This document shows positions 25,826-35,265 of a DNA stretch of 64,000 nucleotides, in pieces. The notes below the pieces were generated by a model. It searched no databases and had not been told where the DNA came from. It was given only the letters and a program-made list of their open reading frames with translations. The first letter of the stretch is position 1. Each line of letters opens with the position of its first letter. The stretch comes from Clostridium punense (lineage in GTDB: Bacteria; Bacillota; Clostridia; Clostridiales; Clostridiaceae), in the NCBI RefSeq assembly GCF_017874425.1, contig NZ_JAGGLL010000012.1:1-64000 (forward strand). Reading direction: 5' to 3'. The position numbers were made by a program, and so were the translations under genes.

Positions 25826-26665
25826 TCTCTTATTTTCACTTAATCTATACCTTAATTCTTTATCATGAGCCAAAAGAGCATTTAACTCTCCTCCTAACAA
25901 AATTGTAGTAGATGTAATTTGAAGCCATAACATCAAGATTATTATTGCTCCTATACTTCCATAAATTGCTGAATAATTTCCATAGTTATTTACATAATAA
26001 GCAAATAACATGGATAGTACAATCCAAAGAAAACTAGTAAAAATAGCTCCTGGCATTACCTCTAACCATCTCAATCTTTTACAAGGTATATAGTAGTATA
26101 AAGCTGTAAAGACAACTATCATACCTAAAAAACCTATAGGATATCGAATTAGTTGAACATACCTAATGATGTTACCATCTAATCCCATCCATCCAATTAA
26201 ATAATTTCCTATCATTTCTCCGAATACTAAAAATAAAAGAAGGAAGATTATTACTAAGGAAACTCCTATCATGAAAACTACAGAAATAAAAATTACCTTT
26301 ATAAAGCTTCTAGTTTCCTTTTCTTCATAGGCTTCATTTAATCCATACATTATTGCTCTAAACCCTCTAGAAGCAGTGTATAATGAAAATATTAAGGAAA
26401 TAGATAATAAGTTAGTATTTCTGGTTTGCAGCAGTTGCAAGGTTAAGGTGGAGACTGAAACATATAATTCTGATGGCATTAAACTTGCTAAAGTACCTAA
26501 AACTTCATTGGGATTTACCTTAGTAAAACCCACCATAGTAAGTAAGAATATTAAAAAAGGAAAAAAAGCAAACATCATATCAAAGGCCATTTGAGAAGCT
26601 AAGGCGGATACATTATGATGCTTATACCTTAATATCATTTTAATTATATATTGAGTTAATCTCAT
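25823..26665 (-). CDS. YihY/virulence factor BrkB family membrane protein
   Basis: A 280-residue protein with six hydrophobic segments in the layout of the YihY/BrkB (UPF0761) family, once wrongly named RNase BN. Landmarks are NVSALASQMAFDMMFAFFPFLIFLLTM near the start, STRGFRAIMYGLNEAYEEKETRSFI-type sequence in the middle, YNNYGNYSAIYGSIGAIIILMLWLQ-like sequence near the end, and a final GGELNALLAHDKE. Biochemical function is unknown. The ATG follows CGGGAGAAAG. The C-terminus ends where a repeat fragment begins, so the last few residues may differ from relatives. Confidence 0.88.
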   Translation of the reverse strand: MRLTQYIIKMILRYKHHNVSALASQMAFDMMFAFFPFLIFLLTMVGFTKVNPNEVLGTLASLMPSELYVSVSTLTLQLLQTRNTNLLSISLIFSLYTASRGFRAIMYGLNEAYEEKETRSFIKVIFISVVFMIGVSLVIIFLLLFLVFGEMIGNYLIGWMGLDGNIIRYVQLIRYPIGFLGMIVVFTALYYYIPCKRLRWLEVMPGAIFTSFLWIVLSMLFAYYVNNYGNYSAIYGSIGAIIILMLWLQITSTTILLGGELNALLAHDKELRYRLSENKR

Positions 26666-26910
26666 TTTTTCTTTCTCCCGTCAAAATAGAATAGTTATGA
26701 TTATAATGTGATATTTTTTGCATTATAATATATTGTATTTATTTAAAACAAATTTATTCCATTAAAGAAATACTAATAAAATTTGATAATATAGTATAAT
26801 TAATACAGATTAAGTTTTTTCAGTATTTTATAGAGATACTTTTTGTTGCTATTAAGAATCTTTAATTAAAAGTGAAAATCAATTTATCATCAAATCTTTT
26901 CACTATAGTT

Positions 26911-26981
26911 TCCATATTGATTTATTTCATATTATAAGTTAATCCTTAACTTATAAGCTATTCTACCTTGGTTCACATAAG
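26911..26981 (-). repeat. Degenerate dispersed repeat, family 2
   Basis: On the plus strand, TTTATTTCATATTATAAGTTAA followed by TTCTACCTTGGTTCACATAAGG lines up with the complement of 56207-56260 apart from a short insertion. It lies in the 453-nt gap between the divergent BrkB and nitrilase genes, which shows no other feature. Confidence 0.4.
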
Positions 26982-27118
26982 GCTTTTTGAAGATAAGTAA
27001 TAAATTTTAATCAAGAAAGCCTATAATAATATTAAATCCTATAACCAATATAATTATAACCGAAATTGGGTAATTATTACTATATGTTAAAAAGTTTAGT
27101 TTATTTGGAGGTAGTTCT

Positions 27119-27976
27119 ATGAAAATTGCACTTGCTCAAACTGATATAATGTGGGAAGATAAAAAGGCTAATTTAGATATAGCTGAAACCTTTATTAAAA
27201 GAGCAGCTGAGGAGAAAGTAAAGTTAATTCTTTTTCCAGAAATGTCTTTAACAGGATTTACAATGAATGTTGAAGTCCACGGAGAATATTATGAGACTTC
27301 TAGTAAAAATATGAATAATGATAAAAGTCACTGGAATTTTAATCGTACTTTAGACGCTATAAAGCAGCTTTCAATTAAGTATTCAATAAATATTGGTATT
27401 GGTTATATTGAAAAAGAGTTAGAAGAATCTAAAGGAAAGAATAAATATGCTGTGATTTCAGCGTTAGGAGAAGTTATTAGCAATTATACTAAAATTCATC
27501 CCTTTACTTTTGGAACAGAAAGCAAATATTACTGTGGAGGAGATAAAATATCTTACTTTAACATAGATGACTTTAAACTATCCACTTTTATTTGCTACGA
27601 CCTAAGATTTCCCGAAATTTTTCAAATAGCCTCAAGGGAAGCTGAACTTATAACAGTAGCTGCCAATTGGCCTAAAGCTAGAATTAACCATTGGGTTGAT
27701 CTTCTTAAGGCAAGGGCCATTGAAAATCAATGTTATATAGCTGGAGTTAATAGAGTAGGACATGGGTATGGTATAGAGTATAATGGAAATTCTTTAATAA
27801 TTGATCCTCTTGGAAATGTTATTGGTAACTGTTTAGAAGGTGTAGAAGGCTTGATTATTGCAGAATTAGATGTGGATTTGGTTCATAACCTAAGAAAAGA
27901 CTTTCCACTAAAAAAAGATAGAAGGGAATCTTTATATAGGGAACTTGCTGGAGAAATTATAGAAAGTATTCATTAA
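27119..27976 (+). CDS. Carbon-nitrogen hydrolase (nitrilase superfamily amidase)
   Basis: A 285-residue amidase of the nitrilase/omega-amidase type. The Glu-Lys-Cys catalytic triad is visible as LILFPEMSLTGF (Glu about residue 41), SNYTKIHPF (Lys about 124) and LSTFICYDLRFPEIFQ (Cys about 159), followed by the conserved AANWPKARINHWVDLLKARAIENQCY. The pattern best fits omega-amidase-like enzymes (YafV, Nit2) acting on small alpha-keto-acid amides; the substrate is not certain. GGAGG lies 9 nt before the ATG. It is monocistronic with a strong terminator. Confidence 0.9.
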   Translation: MKIALAQTDIMWEDKKANLDIAETFIKRAAEEKVKLILFPEMSLTGFTMNVEVHGEYYETSSKNMNNDKSHWNFNRTLDAIKQLSIKYSINIGIGYIEKELEESKGKNKYAVISALGEVISNYTKIHPFTFGTESKYYCGGDKISYFNIDDFKLSTFICYDLRFPEIFQIASREAELITVAANWPKARINHWVDLLKARAIENQCYIAGVNRVGHGYGIEYNGNSLIIDPLGNVIGNCLEGVEGLIIAELDVDLVHNLRKDFPLKKDRRESLYRELAGEIIESIH

Positions 27977-28048
27977 TCTAACTAATAAATCCAATACCTA
28001 ATTATAAAATTATAACTACTACAACACTATAATTAACGAAAATTAAAG

Positions 28049-28084
28049 GACCACTGACATATCTTTTGCCAGTGGTCTTTTTTT
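28049..28084 (+). terminator. Terminator of the nitrilase-family gene
   Basis: GACCACTG/CAGTGGTC stem with a 13-nt loop, followed by seven T residues on the plus strand. Confidence 0.85.
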
Positions 28085-28105
28085 CTAACAAATCTATAAG
28101 CTTAT

Positions 28106-28315
28106 TTACTTCCCTATGGTATATCCTACTCCATTTACATTAATCCCCGTTTGAATCCCCTCTGTGGAAGTCTTATTAAGATTTACATATCTTTTACTTT
28201 TCTGATTTACCCCGTGATTTACTACATCTCTAAAATCACTACTTATAATATATAAAGCAACTACGATAAAAATTGGAATATTTGCTATAGCTATGGCTAT
28301 TCTATAATTTTTCAT
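28106..28315 (-). CDS. Small single-span membrane protein, unknown
   Basis: A 69-residue protein with one hydrophobic helix (about residues 6-26, IAIAIANIPIFIVVALYII) and a polar C-terminal part with no cysteines (VNLNKTSTEGIQTGINVNGVGYTIGK). No family is recognised. The ribosome site is modest (AGGGGATTAG before the ATG). It may be a small exported or anchored protein; it is possible, but less likely, that the frame is fortuitous. It lies downstream of the sirtuin gene on the same strand. Confidence 0.5.
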   Translation of the reverse strand: MKNYRIAIAIANIPIFIVVALYIISSDFRDVVNHGVNQKSKRYVNLNKTSTEGIQTGINVNGVGYTIGK

Positions 28316-28409
28316 AACTAATCCCCTAATTATTATTATTTTATAAACATTAATAATACAATTTAATTTATGGTTTTAAAGAAATTAAAACTTCAAAAAT
28401 ATACTTTGA

Positions 28410-29132
28410 TTATAACACTCTCTTTAGTGTCTCTCCAATTTTGTCATATATAACTAAATCTGCTCTATTATCATATTGAGTTACGGATTTATTAATTAAA
28501 ACTAATTTATCTCCCCTATAGTATCTAATAAGCCCTGCTGATGGGTAAACAGTAAGTGAAGTTCCGCCCACAATTAACACCTCTGCATTCTCAATAAATG
28601 AGATGGATTTATTGAGCACCTCTAAATCTAAGCTTTCTTCATATAATACTACATCTGGCTTTACAATATGACCACAAGCATCACATTTAGGTATATCAAT
28701 AGAATTAATAACAAATTCTAAAGGAAAAAACTTACTGCAATTAGTACAATAATTTCTGTGAATTGAGCCATGAAGTTCTAATACATTATTACTACCAGCT
28801 TTTTGATGAAGTCCATCAATATTTTGAGTAATTACTGCCTTTACTTTCCCCGCTCTTTCAAGGTCTGCTAGGGCTAAATGCGCAACATTAGGCTTAGCAT
28901 CATTGTAAATCATTTTCTCTTTATAAAATTCATAAAACTCCTTAGTATGTTTCATAAAAAATCTATGGGACAGGATATCTTCTGGTGGTAAGTAATTGTT
29001 AGTTTTCTCGCTATAAAGCCCATTAGCACTCCTAAAATCAGGAATATTACTTTCAGTAGATACTCCCGCTCCACCGAAAAAAACAATATTATTAGATTTA
29101 TCTATGATTTCTTTTAGTTTAGTAATACTCAT
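28410..29132 (-). CDS. cobB: NAD-dependent protein deacylase (Sir2 family)
   Basis: A sirtuin that removes acyl groups from lysines using NAD. The 240-residue protein shows the NAD-binding FFGGAGVSTESNIPDFRSANG, the TQNIDGLHQKAGS loop, the catalytic His in LELHGSIHRNYC, and the zinc site CTNC...CDAC. The start is placed at the ATG at 29132, behind GAGGTGAG; an ATG 27 nt upstream would add nine residues without a ribosome site. The lack of a long insert and the short N-terminus point to a class like CobB/SirTM of Firmicutes. Confidence 0.94.
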   Translation of the reverse strand: MSITKLKEIIDKSNNIVFFGGAGVSTESNIPDFRSANGLYSEKTNNYLPPEDILSHRFFMKHTKEFYEFYKEKMIYNDAKPNVAHLALADLERAGKVKAVITQNIDGLHQKAGSNNVLELHGSIHRNYCTNCSKFFPLEFVINSIDIPKCDACGHIVKPDVVLYEESLDLEVLNKSISFIENAEVLIVGGTSLTVYPSAGLIRYYRGDKLVLINKSVTQYDNRADLVIYDKIGETLKRVL

Positions 29133-29243
29133 ATTCTCACCTCGCTCTATATGATACAAATTATACCACTATTGTTAATTGAAATATAGAAATGTATTCA
29201 AAGCATTCTTGTAAATAATTTATTTTTATACACAAAAAGGATC

Positions 29244-29276
29244 CCCCAATCAAATAGTAAAACCAAATGATTGGGG
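29244..29276 (-). terminator. Terminator of the 86-residue membrane protein gene
   Basis: A perfect 9-bp stem CCCCAATCA/TGATTGGGG with a 15-nt loop, followed on the minus strand by GGATCCTTTTTG. Confidence 0.75.
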
Positions 29277-29450
29277 TATAGCTTATAATATATTGATTTA
29301 TTATAGTCACCTAATGATCTGTGGCATGCAATAATACCTAAAGATAAACTCTTTTAAAATTAAGTATTACGTACCTTCTCAAAAGAAATTAACTTGTGTA
29401 TAGATCCATATCCTCAGATTGTAATTTATATAGTGCTCAATAATCTAATT

Positions 29451-29711
29451 CTAACTTTCACTTGTCTTTTTAGCCAACTTATCTTTTGCAAAAATTAAAG
29501 CAATCATTAAACATAGAATTAGGAAAGTTATATCTAAAATGCTTTGAAATAATGTATTTGACATGCTATATAAAGAATATGGCATTCTATATATTATTCC
29601 ATATATCAGTACAAATATCATAAATATATTTATGCCCTTCTTATCTTTCTTATATGCAAAAACATAATATATTGCAAAACTAATTAATATTATTAATCTG
29701 CCTATATCCAT
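29451..29711 (-). CDS. Small three-span membrane protein, unknown
   Basis: An 86-residue hydrophobic protein with three predicted membrane helices (about 3-19, 27-43, 57-75) and a short basic tail KDKLAKKTSES. No family is recognised. AAAGGAGG lies 9-10 nt before the ATG and a terminator follows, so it is probably real. Neighbours (a sirtuin downstream and a decayed capA gene upstream) give no functional hint. Confidence 0.65.
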   Translation of the reverse strand: MDIGRLIILISFAIYYVFAYKKDKKGINIFMIFVLIYGIIYRMPYSLYSMSNTLFQSILDITFLILCLMIALIFAKDKLAKKTSES

Positions 29712-30131
29712 AAATTTGATTCCTCCTTTCTACTTTATACTGTTAGATTCCCTCCTAATTGTGTCAACACTGTCAAACAATAATGACTCTAAACCATTAA
29801 TATAATCAGTTTCTAAATAAACTTTATTGTTAATATATTAAATTAAATTTATAAAAAAAGATTATATTATACCTGCAATAATAATTTGAAACTGAAAATA
29901 AAAATTTACTGTTATATTGCAATTATATTCGTATTTATATTTCTAGTCTATAATATCTGTTAGACACTATATTGCATTTTTTTACATGGTTTCCCTTAAT
30001 CATTACCTACTTTAACAATTCAATCTATCCTTAAAGCTTTTATATGTACTTTTATTATTTATAAACTTATGTTTTCATATTTATTAATTTAAACTATAAA
30101 TTTTCGTTGAAATCAATATGTAATTATATTT
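29712..30131. other. 420-nt intergenic stretch without visible features
   Basis: Very A/T-rich sequence between the small membrane protein gene and the capA remnant. I see no open frame with a ribosome site, no strong hairpin and no repeat copy. Confidence 0.5.
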
Positions 30132-30570
30132 TTATTTACTATCCTCTTTCTTTGTTATATTGGTAAACTCCTCAGTAATCTTAAAACCTAAGTTAATAGA
30201 AAGTTTATTTATTTTAGCTAATAGTTCTTCTTTTTTTACTCCTGTTAAAGGAGTAGGTCTATAGTCATTAACATTTTCCTTAGAGGAAATGCTAGCTGGA
30301 ATTACTCTTACAGCATAATTCTCTAATTTTTTATTTATAAAATTCGCTTTAACTTGAAGTATGTATTTATCCTTATCTGCAGGGTTGCTATGACCTCCAT
30401 AGGCAAAGTTCCCTAGACTATATGTTATTATTTTCCCTTGTAACTTTCTAATCCTTGAATAACATGCGGATGTTGCGAAGTAATAAAATCTGCTCCCTTA
30501 TCTATATATTAGTTTTTTCCTTTTTGCTCTTCTTCTCTGTATCCTACCCATAGTGCCTCCTTTATCTTTA
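30132..30570 (-). pseudogene. Decayed CapA/PGA-synthesis family gene (C-terminal remnant)
   Basis: Minus-strand translation gives the end of a CapA-type metallophosphatase-fold protein (poly-gamma-glutamate/capsule biosynthesis): YIDKGADFITSQHPHVIQG, then a one-base frameshift near 30445-30455, then KLQGKIITYSLGNFAYGGHS and a C-terminus ending in DYRPTPLTG and KKEDSK. An in-frame TAA at 30509-30511 interrupts the first block, and nothing corresponding to the N-terminal two-thirds is present upstream, where a terminator hairpin lies instead. At least one stop, one frameshift and a large truncation mean no functional product is expected. Confidence 0.85.
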
Positions 30571-30579
30571 AACTTATAA

Positions 30580-30617
30580 AAGGGCTGCATCATAAAATAT
30601 TTTTATGAGCAGTCCTT
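30580..30617 (-). terminator. Terminator of the M42 peptidase operon
   Basis: AGGGCTGC/GCAGTCCT outer stem and CATAAAA/TTTTATG inner stem, followed on the minus strand by TTTTAT. It lies about 180 nt past the last M42 gene; the sequence between it and that gene has no coding potential but weakly resembles repeat family 2. Confidence 0.65.
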
Positions 30618-30798
30618 AACCTTCTTAAAATTTTTGGTAATTATATAGGCTTCCTGAGTGAAAATTATTCTATTCTTTATGAATTTTATTCATCTTTAAA
30701 AATCTAAAGTGATTCAAGAAAGTAGCTTCACTGTGTGAATTGAGTCTTAACTTTGGTTTCCTAAAATAAAACACTCACCTAAATTCCTACTTAATAAA

Positions 30799-31788
30799 TT
30801 ATAAAATTACTTTACTTAAAATTTCAATTCCTTCTTCTATATCTTTAACATTTACCATTTCTAAATTTGTATCCTTATATCTTACAGGATATACTAAGGT
30901 TCCTGTTTTTACTCCGTTACCTTCTTTATGAATTCTTGCTCCATCTCCACCTTGTTCACTAAAAATATAGTGAGGATTTTTCCCTAAGCTAGCGAAAGCT
31001 TCTTCAAGGATTTCTTTTATTTCATGATGCATTATTAAGGTTCTGTCCATAAACTTAATTCCAACACCATTCCCAAGCTTAAAGTTTCCTTTTCCACCTA
31101 AGTTATCTGTTGCTTCTTCTCCATCTATAACAATAGAAAACATTGGATTTATGCTGTAAGCCGCAGCTCTGACCCCTCTTGCTCCTACTTTATTTTGCGT
31201 AGAGAACACAAAGAATAATTCCTTATCTAACCCACTTAATACTTCTCTATTTTGGGCTAGGTTTTCCATAACCTTTAACACCATATAGCATCCAACTCTG
31301 TTGTCTAAGAAAGGAGCTATAATATTATTTCTTTCTTCAATAATATTTGAGCTAAATACAGCCACATCCCCTTCTTCTATAAGTTCAAGAGCCTCTTCTC
31401 TTGAAGATACTCCTAAATCTATATATAAATCCTCAATTTTTGGATTATCCTTTGTTGCACATATTCTTCCACTGTTACCATTTTCAAATTCCACAATAGT
31501 ATTTATCATTGATGGTTCTTTAAAATCACCAATTTTGCCTACTCTTGCAAAACCCTTATCATCAATATAAGTTACAATTACTCCCATAGTATCCATATGA
31601 GCTGTAATCATAAGTCTTTCTTCTTCCTTTTCACTTCTCTTACCCATTTTTACAATTACATTGCCCATCATATCTACTTCATGACACAGTTCAAGTCTGT
31701 TAAGTTCTTCTATAATAACTCCACGTATTTCCTCTTCATGCCCACTAACACCAAAGGCACTTAGTAACGCTTCTAATAATCTATCCAT
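30799..31788 (-). CDS. M42 aminopeptidase paralogue with degenerate active site
   Basis: A 329-residue member of the M42 (TET/FrvX/YsdC) dodecameric aminopeptidase family, third in a run of three paralogues. The fold is recognisable: MITAHMDTMGVIV, FLDNRVGCYMVLK and IVIDGEEATDN hold first-shell His and Asp positions. However, the paired Glu of the family motif QEEVG (catalytic base and metal ligand) is replaced in FSTQNKVGARG, and the final His ligand (RYxHS/T) is Asp in VRYKDTNLEM. The protein is therefore probably inactive as a peptidase or has changed chemistry. AGGAGG precedes the ATG. A 223-nt gap separates it from its upstream paralogue. Confidence 0.85.
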   Translation of the reverse strand: MDRLLEALLSAFGVSGHEEEIRGVIIEELNRLELCHEVDMMGNVIVKMGKRSEKEEERLMITAHMDTMGVIVTYIDDKGFARVGKIGDFKEPSMINTIVEFENGNSGRICATKDNPKIEDLYIDLGVSSREEALELIEEGDVAVFSSNIIEERNNIIAPFLDNRVGCYMVLKVMENLAQNREVLSGLDKELFFVFSTQNKVGARGVRAAAYSINPMFSIVIDGEEATDNLGGKGNFKLGNGVGIKFMDRTLIMHHEIKEILEEAFASLGKNPHYIFSEQGGDGARIHKEGNGVKTGTLVYPVRYKDTNLEMVNVKDIEEGIEILSKVIL

Positions 31789-32011
31789 TTTAGTTCCCTC
31801 CTATTATCCATTACAATATAAAACTCTAGAATCCGCATAAACACTATATCTTCTTATATTCTTATCTTGTTTTATAGTTATATTTATATATTTATAACTT
31901 CTTTTATTATTTTCTCTATATCTTTATAAGCTATAGAAATTTATCTTTATATTCCTATTATTTATCTTTTAATAAGTTCTAAGCCATTGATTTACTGATA
32001 ATGTTCTATCC

Positions 32012-33040
32012 TTAAAGACTTTTTAAGTATTCCTTTAAAAGAAGCACAGTATTTTTAAAATCTTCTTTTGAGGCTACTGATACTGAGGAGTGAATATATC
32101 TGCAAGGCACAGATATTGTAGCAATTTTAGCTCCTTCTCCCACAGTATGAATTGCTCCAGCATCATTTCCTCCTGCTATGGCCTTTCTTCTTTGATATGG
32201 TATATTTTTTTCATCTCCTATAGCCATAATGTCTCTTGCAATATCTTGATCAAAAATACTTGTTAAATCCATGATAGATATAGCTGGTCCTTTACCTATT
32301 TCAGTGGCACTTAAGTGCTTTGGAACTGTTGGCATATCTGCACATATAGTGCCTTCAAGAGCAATACCTAAGTCAGCTTTAACATTCAAAGCAGAAATAA
32401 AAGTTCCTCTTTCTCCAACTTCTTCTTGTATATTAAAGGTACCGTATAAATCAACATTATAGTTTTCCTTTAGGATTTCTATAAGGATTAGGCAACCAAT
32501 TCTATCATCAAAAGCTTTCCCTTTAATTAATCCTTCACCAAAACTATCATACTCCATATCAAAAACTACATAGTCTCCCATTTTTATAAGCTTCTTAGCT
32601 TCTGCTTTAGAATTTGCACCAATATCAATACAACAATCTCTATAGGATAAACCCTTTTCCCTTTCATCCTTACCTTGAAGATGAATAGGCTTTCCGCCTA
32701 TTACTCCTGGTATTTTATCTTTCCCAATTAAGACTACCTTTGATGGAATAATTTTTTCATTTATTCCCCCAAGAGCTCTAAATTGTAAAGTTCCATCCTC
32801 ATTAAAGCCAGTAACAATGAATCCTACCTCATCCATATGAGCATCTATTAATACTTTTTTTCCCTTACCCTTTTTATGAACAATAATATTTCCTAGTCTA
32901 TCAACTTTCATTTCATCTACATAAGGGGCAACTTCACTTTTAATTAATTCTCTTACATCACCTTCAAAGCCTGAAGGACCTGGAAGAGAACAAAGTTTAT
33001 CTAATAGCTCACCCTTTTCTAATAGGTTGTCTAATAGCAT
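32012..33040 (-). CDS. M42 family metallo-aminopeptidase
   Basis: A 342-residue cobalt/zinc-type aminopeptidase that trims short peptides, normally as a 12-subunit hollow tetrahedron. All expected residues are present: LIDAHMDEVGFIV (His, Asp), GKAFDDRIGCL (bridging Asp), FNIQEEVGERG (base and ligand Glu), IALEGT, and CRYIHSSVSVA (last His). The start overlaps the end of the upstream paralogue by 10 nt, with GGAGGG before the ATG, so the two are translationally coupled. It is probably part of intracellular peptide breakdown. Confidence 0.93.
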   Translation of the reverse strand: MLLDNLLEKGELLDKLCSLPGPSGFEGDVRELIKSEVAPYVDEMKVDRLGNIIVHKKGKGKKVLIDAHMDEVGFIVTGFNEDGTLQFRALGGINEKIIPSKVVLIGKDKIPGVIGGKPIHLQGKDEREKGLSYRDCCIDIGANSKAEAKKLIKMGDYVVFDMEYDSFGEGLIKGKAFDDRIGCLILIEILKENYNVDLYGTFNIQEEVGERGTFISALNVKADLGIALEGTICADMPTVPKHLSATEIGKGPAISIMDLTSIFDQDIARDIMAIGDEKNIPYQRRKAIAGGNDAGAIHTVGEGAKIATISVPCRYIHSSVSVASKEDFKNTVLLLKEYLKSL

Positions 33041-34071
33041 AGTAATCCCTCCAATTCTTCACCATTAAGTTTTTCTATAAGTTTAGCCATAATACGGCCT
33101 GTATTTTTAACATCCTTCATATTAACAACTTCTACAGAGGTGTGCATGTATTTAAGTGGTATAGAAATTAATAGGGTTGGTATTCCCTCTCCTGCTATTT
33201 GAATGTCCCAAGCATCTGTTCCTGTATTTCCTGGTTCTACTTCAACTTGATAAGGTATATTATATTCTTCAGCAACTTCCGTAAGTTTTTCTCTAACCTT
33301 AGGATGAATATTTGGTCCAATACAAATTACTGGTCCTCCTCCTAAATTATTTTCTCTTTCCTGAGCTCCCATCTTACCACTATCAAAGGTAACATCCACT
33401 GCAATACCTATATCTGGATTGATGCTATTGCTTGCTGTTTTTGCACCTCTATGTCCTACCTCTTCTTGCGCGGAGCATACAAAGTATACATCTAAATCAT
33501 GATTTACGTTTTTGAGTTCTTTTGCACAGGTATAAAGAGAAACTACTCCTGCTCTATCATCAAGAGCTTTACAAGTTACATTATCATTTAGCAATTCTCT
33601 AAAACCTCTTTTTACAGTTACATAATCTCCAACCTTTACTATTTTCTCTAGAGTTTCCTTGGAATAACCTGTATCAATAAGCAATGATTCTAAAGTTATT
33701 GCCTTATTTCTTTCTTCGTCCTTCATTAAGTGCGGCGGTTTAATTCCTATAATTCCTAGTATATCTTTTTCGCCATGAACAACTACTTCCTGAGAAACTA
33801 GAGTTTTAACATCTATTCCACTAACTCTAAACTCCAAAAAACCATTCTCCTTTATGGCTGTCACAGACATAAATATTTCATCTAAGTGAGCCATAAGCAT
33901 TATTTTCCCTTTGCCCTTTCCTTTTTTATGGATAATGATGTTATTTAAGTTATCTACAGAAACATGTCCAAATTCTGAAAAAGCTTTATGAATCTCATGA
34001 TGTAACCAATGCTCCCTTCCACTAGGACCATGGCCCTCACAAAGTGTTTTCAGTAATTCCTTTTCCTCCAT
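33031..34071 (-). CDS. M42 family metallo-aminopeptidase
   Basis: A 346-residue peptidase with an intact M42 active site: MLMAHLDEIFMSV, CKALDDRAGVVSL, VCSAQEEVGHRG, IAVDVT and LKYMHTSVEVV. It is the first gene of the three-gene cluster and overlaps the second by 10 nt. AGGAGGAG precedes the ATG. Relative to the second paralogue it differs in the region after the first His (AHLDEIF instead of AHMDEVG) and in the GNTGTDAWDIQIAGEGIPT loop, which may reflect different peptide preferences. Confidence 0.93.
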   Translation of the reverse strand: MEEKELLKTLCEGHGPSGREHWLHHEIHKAFSEFGHVSVDNLNNIIIHKKGKGKGKIMLMAHLDEIFMSVTAIKENGFLEFRVSGIDVKTLVSQEVVVHGEKDILGIIGIKPPHLMKDEERNKAITLESLLIDTGYSKETLEKIVKVGDYVTVKRGFRELLNDNVTCKALDDRAGVVSLYTCAKELKNVNHDLDVYFVCSAQEEVGHRGAKTASNSINPDIGIAVDVTFDSGKMGAQERENNLGGGPVICIGPNIHPKVREKLTEVAEEYNIPYQVEVEPGNTGTDAWDIQIAGEGIPTLLISIPLKYMHTSVEVVNMKDVKNTGRIMAKLIEKLNGEELEGLLCY

Positions 34072-34439
34072 TGTGACTCCTCCTTAATGTTTAAGTATCG
34101 TAATTCATACTTAATTATTATTTTTTATATTAAATCCTCATTCCTTATAAAAGTTTATTTTGCAAAACCTAATACTACTACATAATGTAACTGTTAACTC
34201 TAGCCTTAAACATAACGTAATAACAACCTAGGCAAAAACCACCCTATTGGCAGCTAGATTAAAGTAAATATTATATTTGTTGGAAATTTCAAATAACTAT
34301 ACTTTTATTATAAGATTTTTCCAGTTAAAAATCAAAGGTCTTTATAAAATTAAATATTATGAAACCAAGTGCGCATATTTTGCTGTAACTACTAATATTT
34401 AATTGGATATAATAATATTTTCTTCAAGGTAAAGATAAA

Positions 34440-34460
34440 AGCACTATTTACAATAGTGCT
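34440..34460 (-). terminator. Terminator of the isochorismatase-family gene
   Basis: A perfect 9-bp stem AGCACTATT/AATAGTGCT is followed on the minus strand by TTTTATC. The rest of the 499-nt gap up to 34571 and down to 34072 shows no gene. Confidence 0.8.
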
Positions 34461-34570
34461 CTTCTGATTTAACATTTAGTATTAAATTACGCTAATTTAT
34501 ATCATAATGATTTTTATAGTACAAACAACTGGCTTTCTTAAGATAGTATATACTATTTATTGCAACTTCA

Positions 34571-35107
34571 TTAACCTTCTAAATAAAGTTTTATTGTATC
34601 TTTTAAAGATATAACCTCAGCAAAGCGCTTATCCCAAATTTTATAGTTATAGAATTCATAAAGTTTATTTGCTGGTAAAAACTCATTATCAAAAGTCGTA
34701 TTTGTCTCTTCTGGCATTATAATTTTATATCCGTAATCAAAGGCACTTTTACAAGTAGCATCAATACAATATTCTGTTTGAAGTCCTACTAATATAATTG
34801 TGTCTATACCCTTGCTTACTAAATATTCCCTTAGGCTAGTTTTAAAAAAGGCACTGTTATACTGCTTTTCGAAGATTGCTTCGCTACCAGTAGGAGCTAT
34901 ATCCTCATAAACTTGCCACCCCTCTGTTCCTGGTTCAAGCTCACTGCCTTTTCCGTCATCGTGGCGTACATATATAACTTCCTTATTACTAGTCCTTGCA
35001 CTGGAAATAAGTTTCTTAATATTTTCAATTACAGTTTCCTTATTATAAGGCTGAGCCTTAACAAGTGAATTTTGAACATCTACTATCATTAAAACAACAT
35101 TGCTCAT
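34571..35107 (-). CDS. Isochorismatase-family cysteine hydrolase
   Basis: A 178-residue cysteine hydrolase. The Asp-Lys-Cys triad is visible as LMIVDVQNSLV (Asp about 9), IFEKQYNSAFF (Lys) and ILVGLQTEYCIDATCKSAFDYGYKI (Cys about 118). Relatives include nicotinamidases, N-carbamoylsarcosine amidases and related hydrolases; the nicotinamidase metal-site residues are not evident, so the substrate is open. A LysR-type regulator is divergently transcribed 224 nt away and is likely to control it. AAAGGAAG precedes the ATG. Confidence 0.9.
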   Translation of the reverse strand: MSNVVLMIVDVQNSLVKAQPYNKETVIENIKKLISSARTSNKEVIYVRHDDGKGSELEPGTEGWQVYEDIAPTGSEAIFEKQYNSAFFKTSLREYLVSKGIDTIILVGLQTEYCIDATCKSAFDYGYKIIMPEETNTTFDNEFLPANKLYEFYNYKIWDKRFAEVISLKDTIKLYLEG

Positions 35108-35265
35108 TTATTTCTTCCTTTCATTAAAGGATAAATAATTTACTAACCTATAGTAAATTACATTACCCTAATTATATAAAATAATTTTAATCTTTTTATG
35201 TAGCTTAATATAACTAAATTCTAATCTACATAAAATGCTTTATATTTTTATTATAAGAAATAGTA

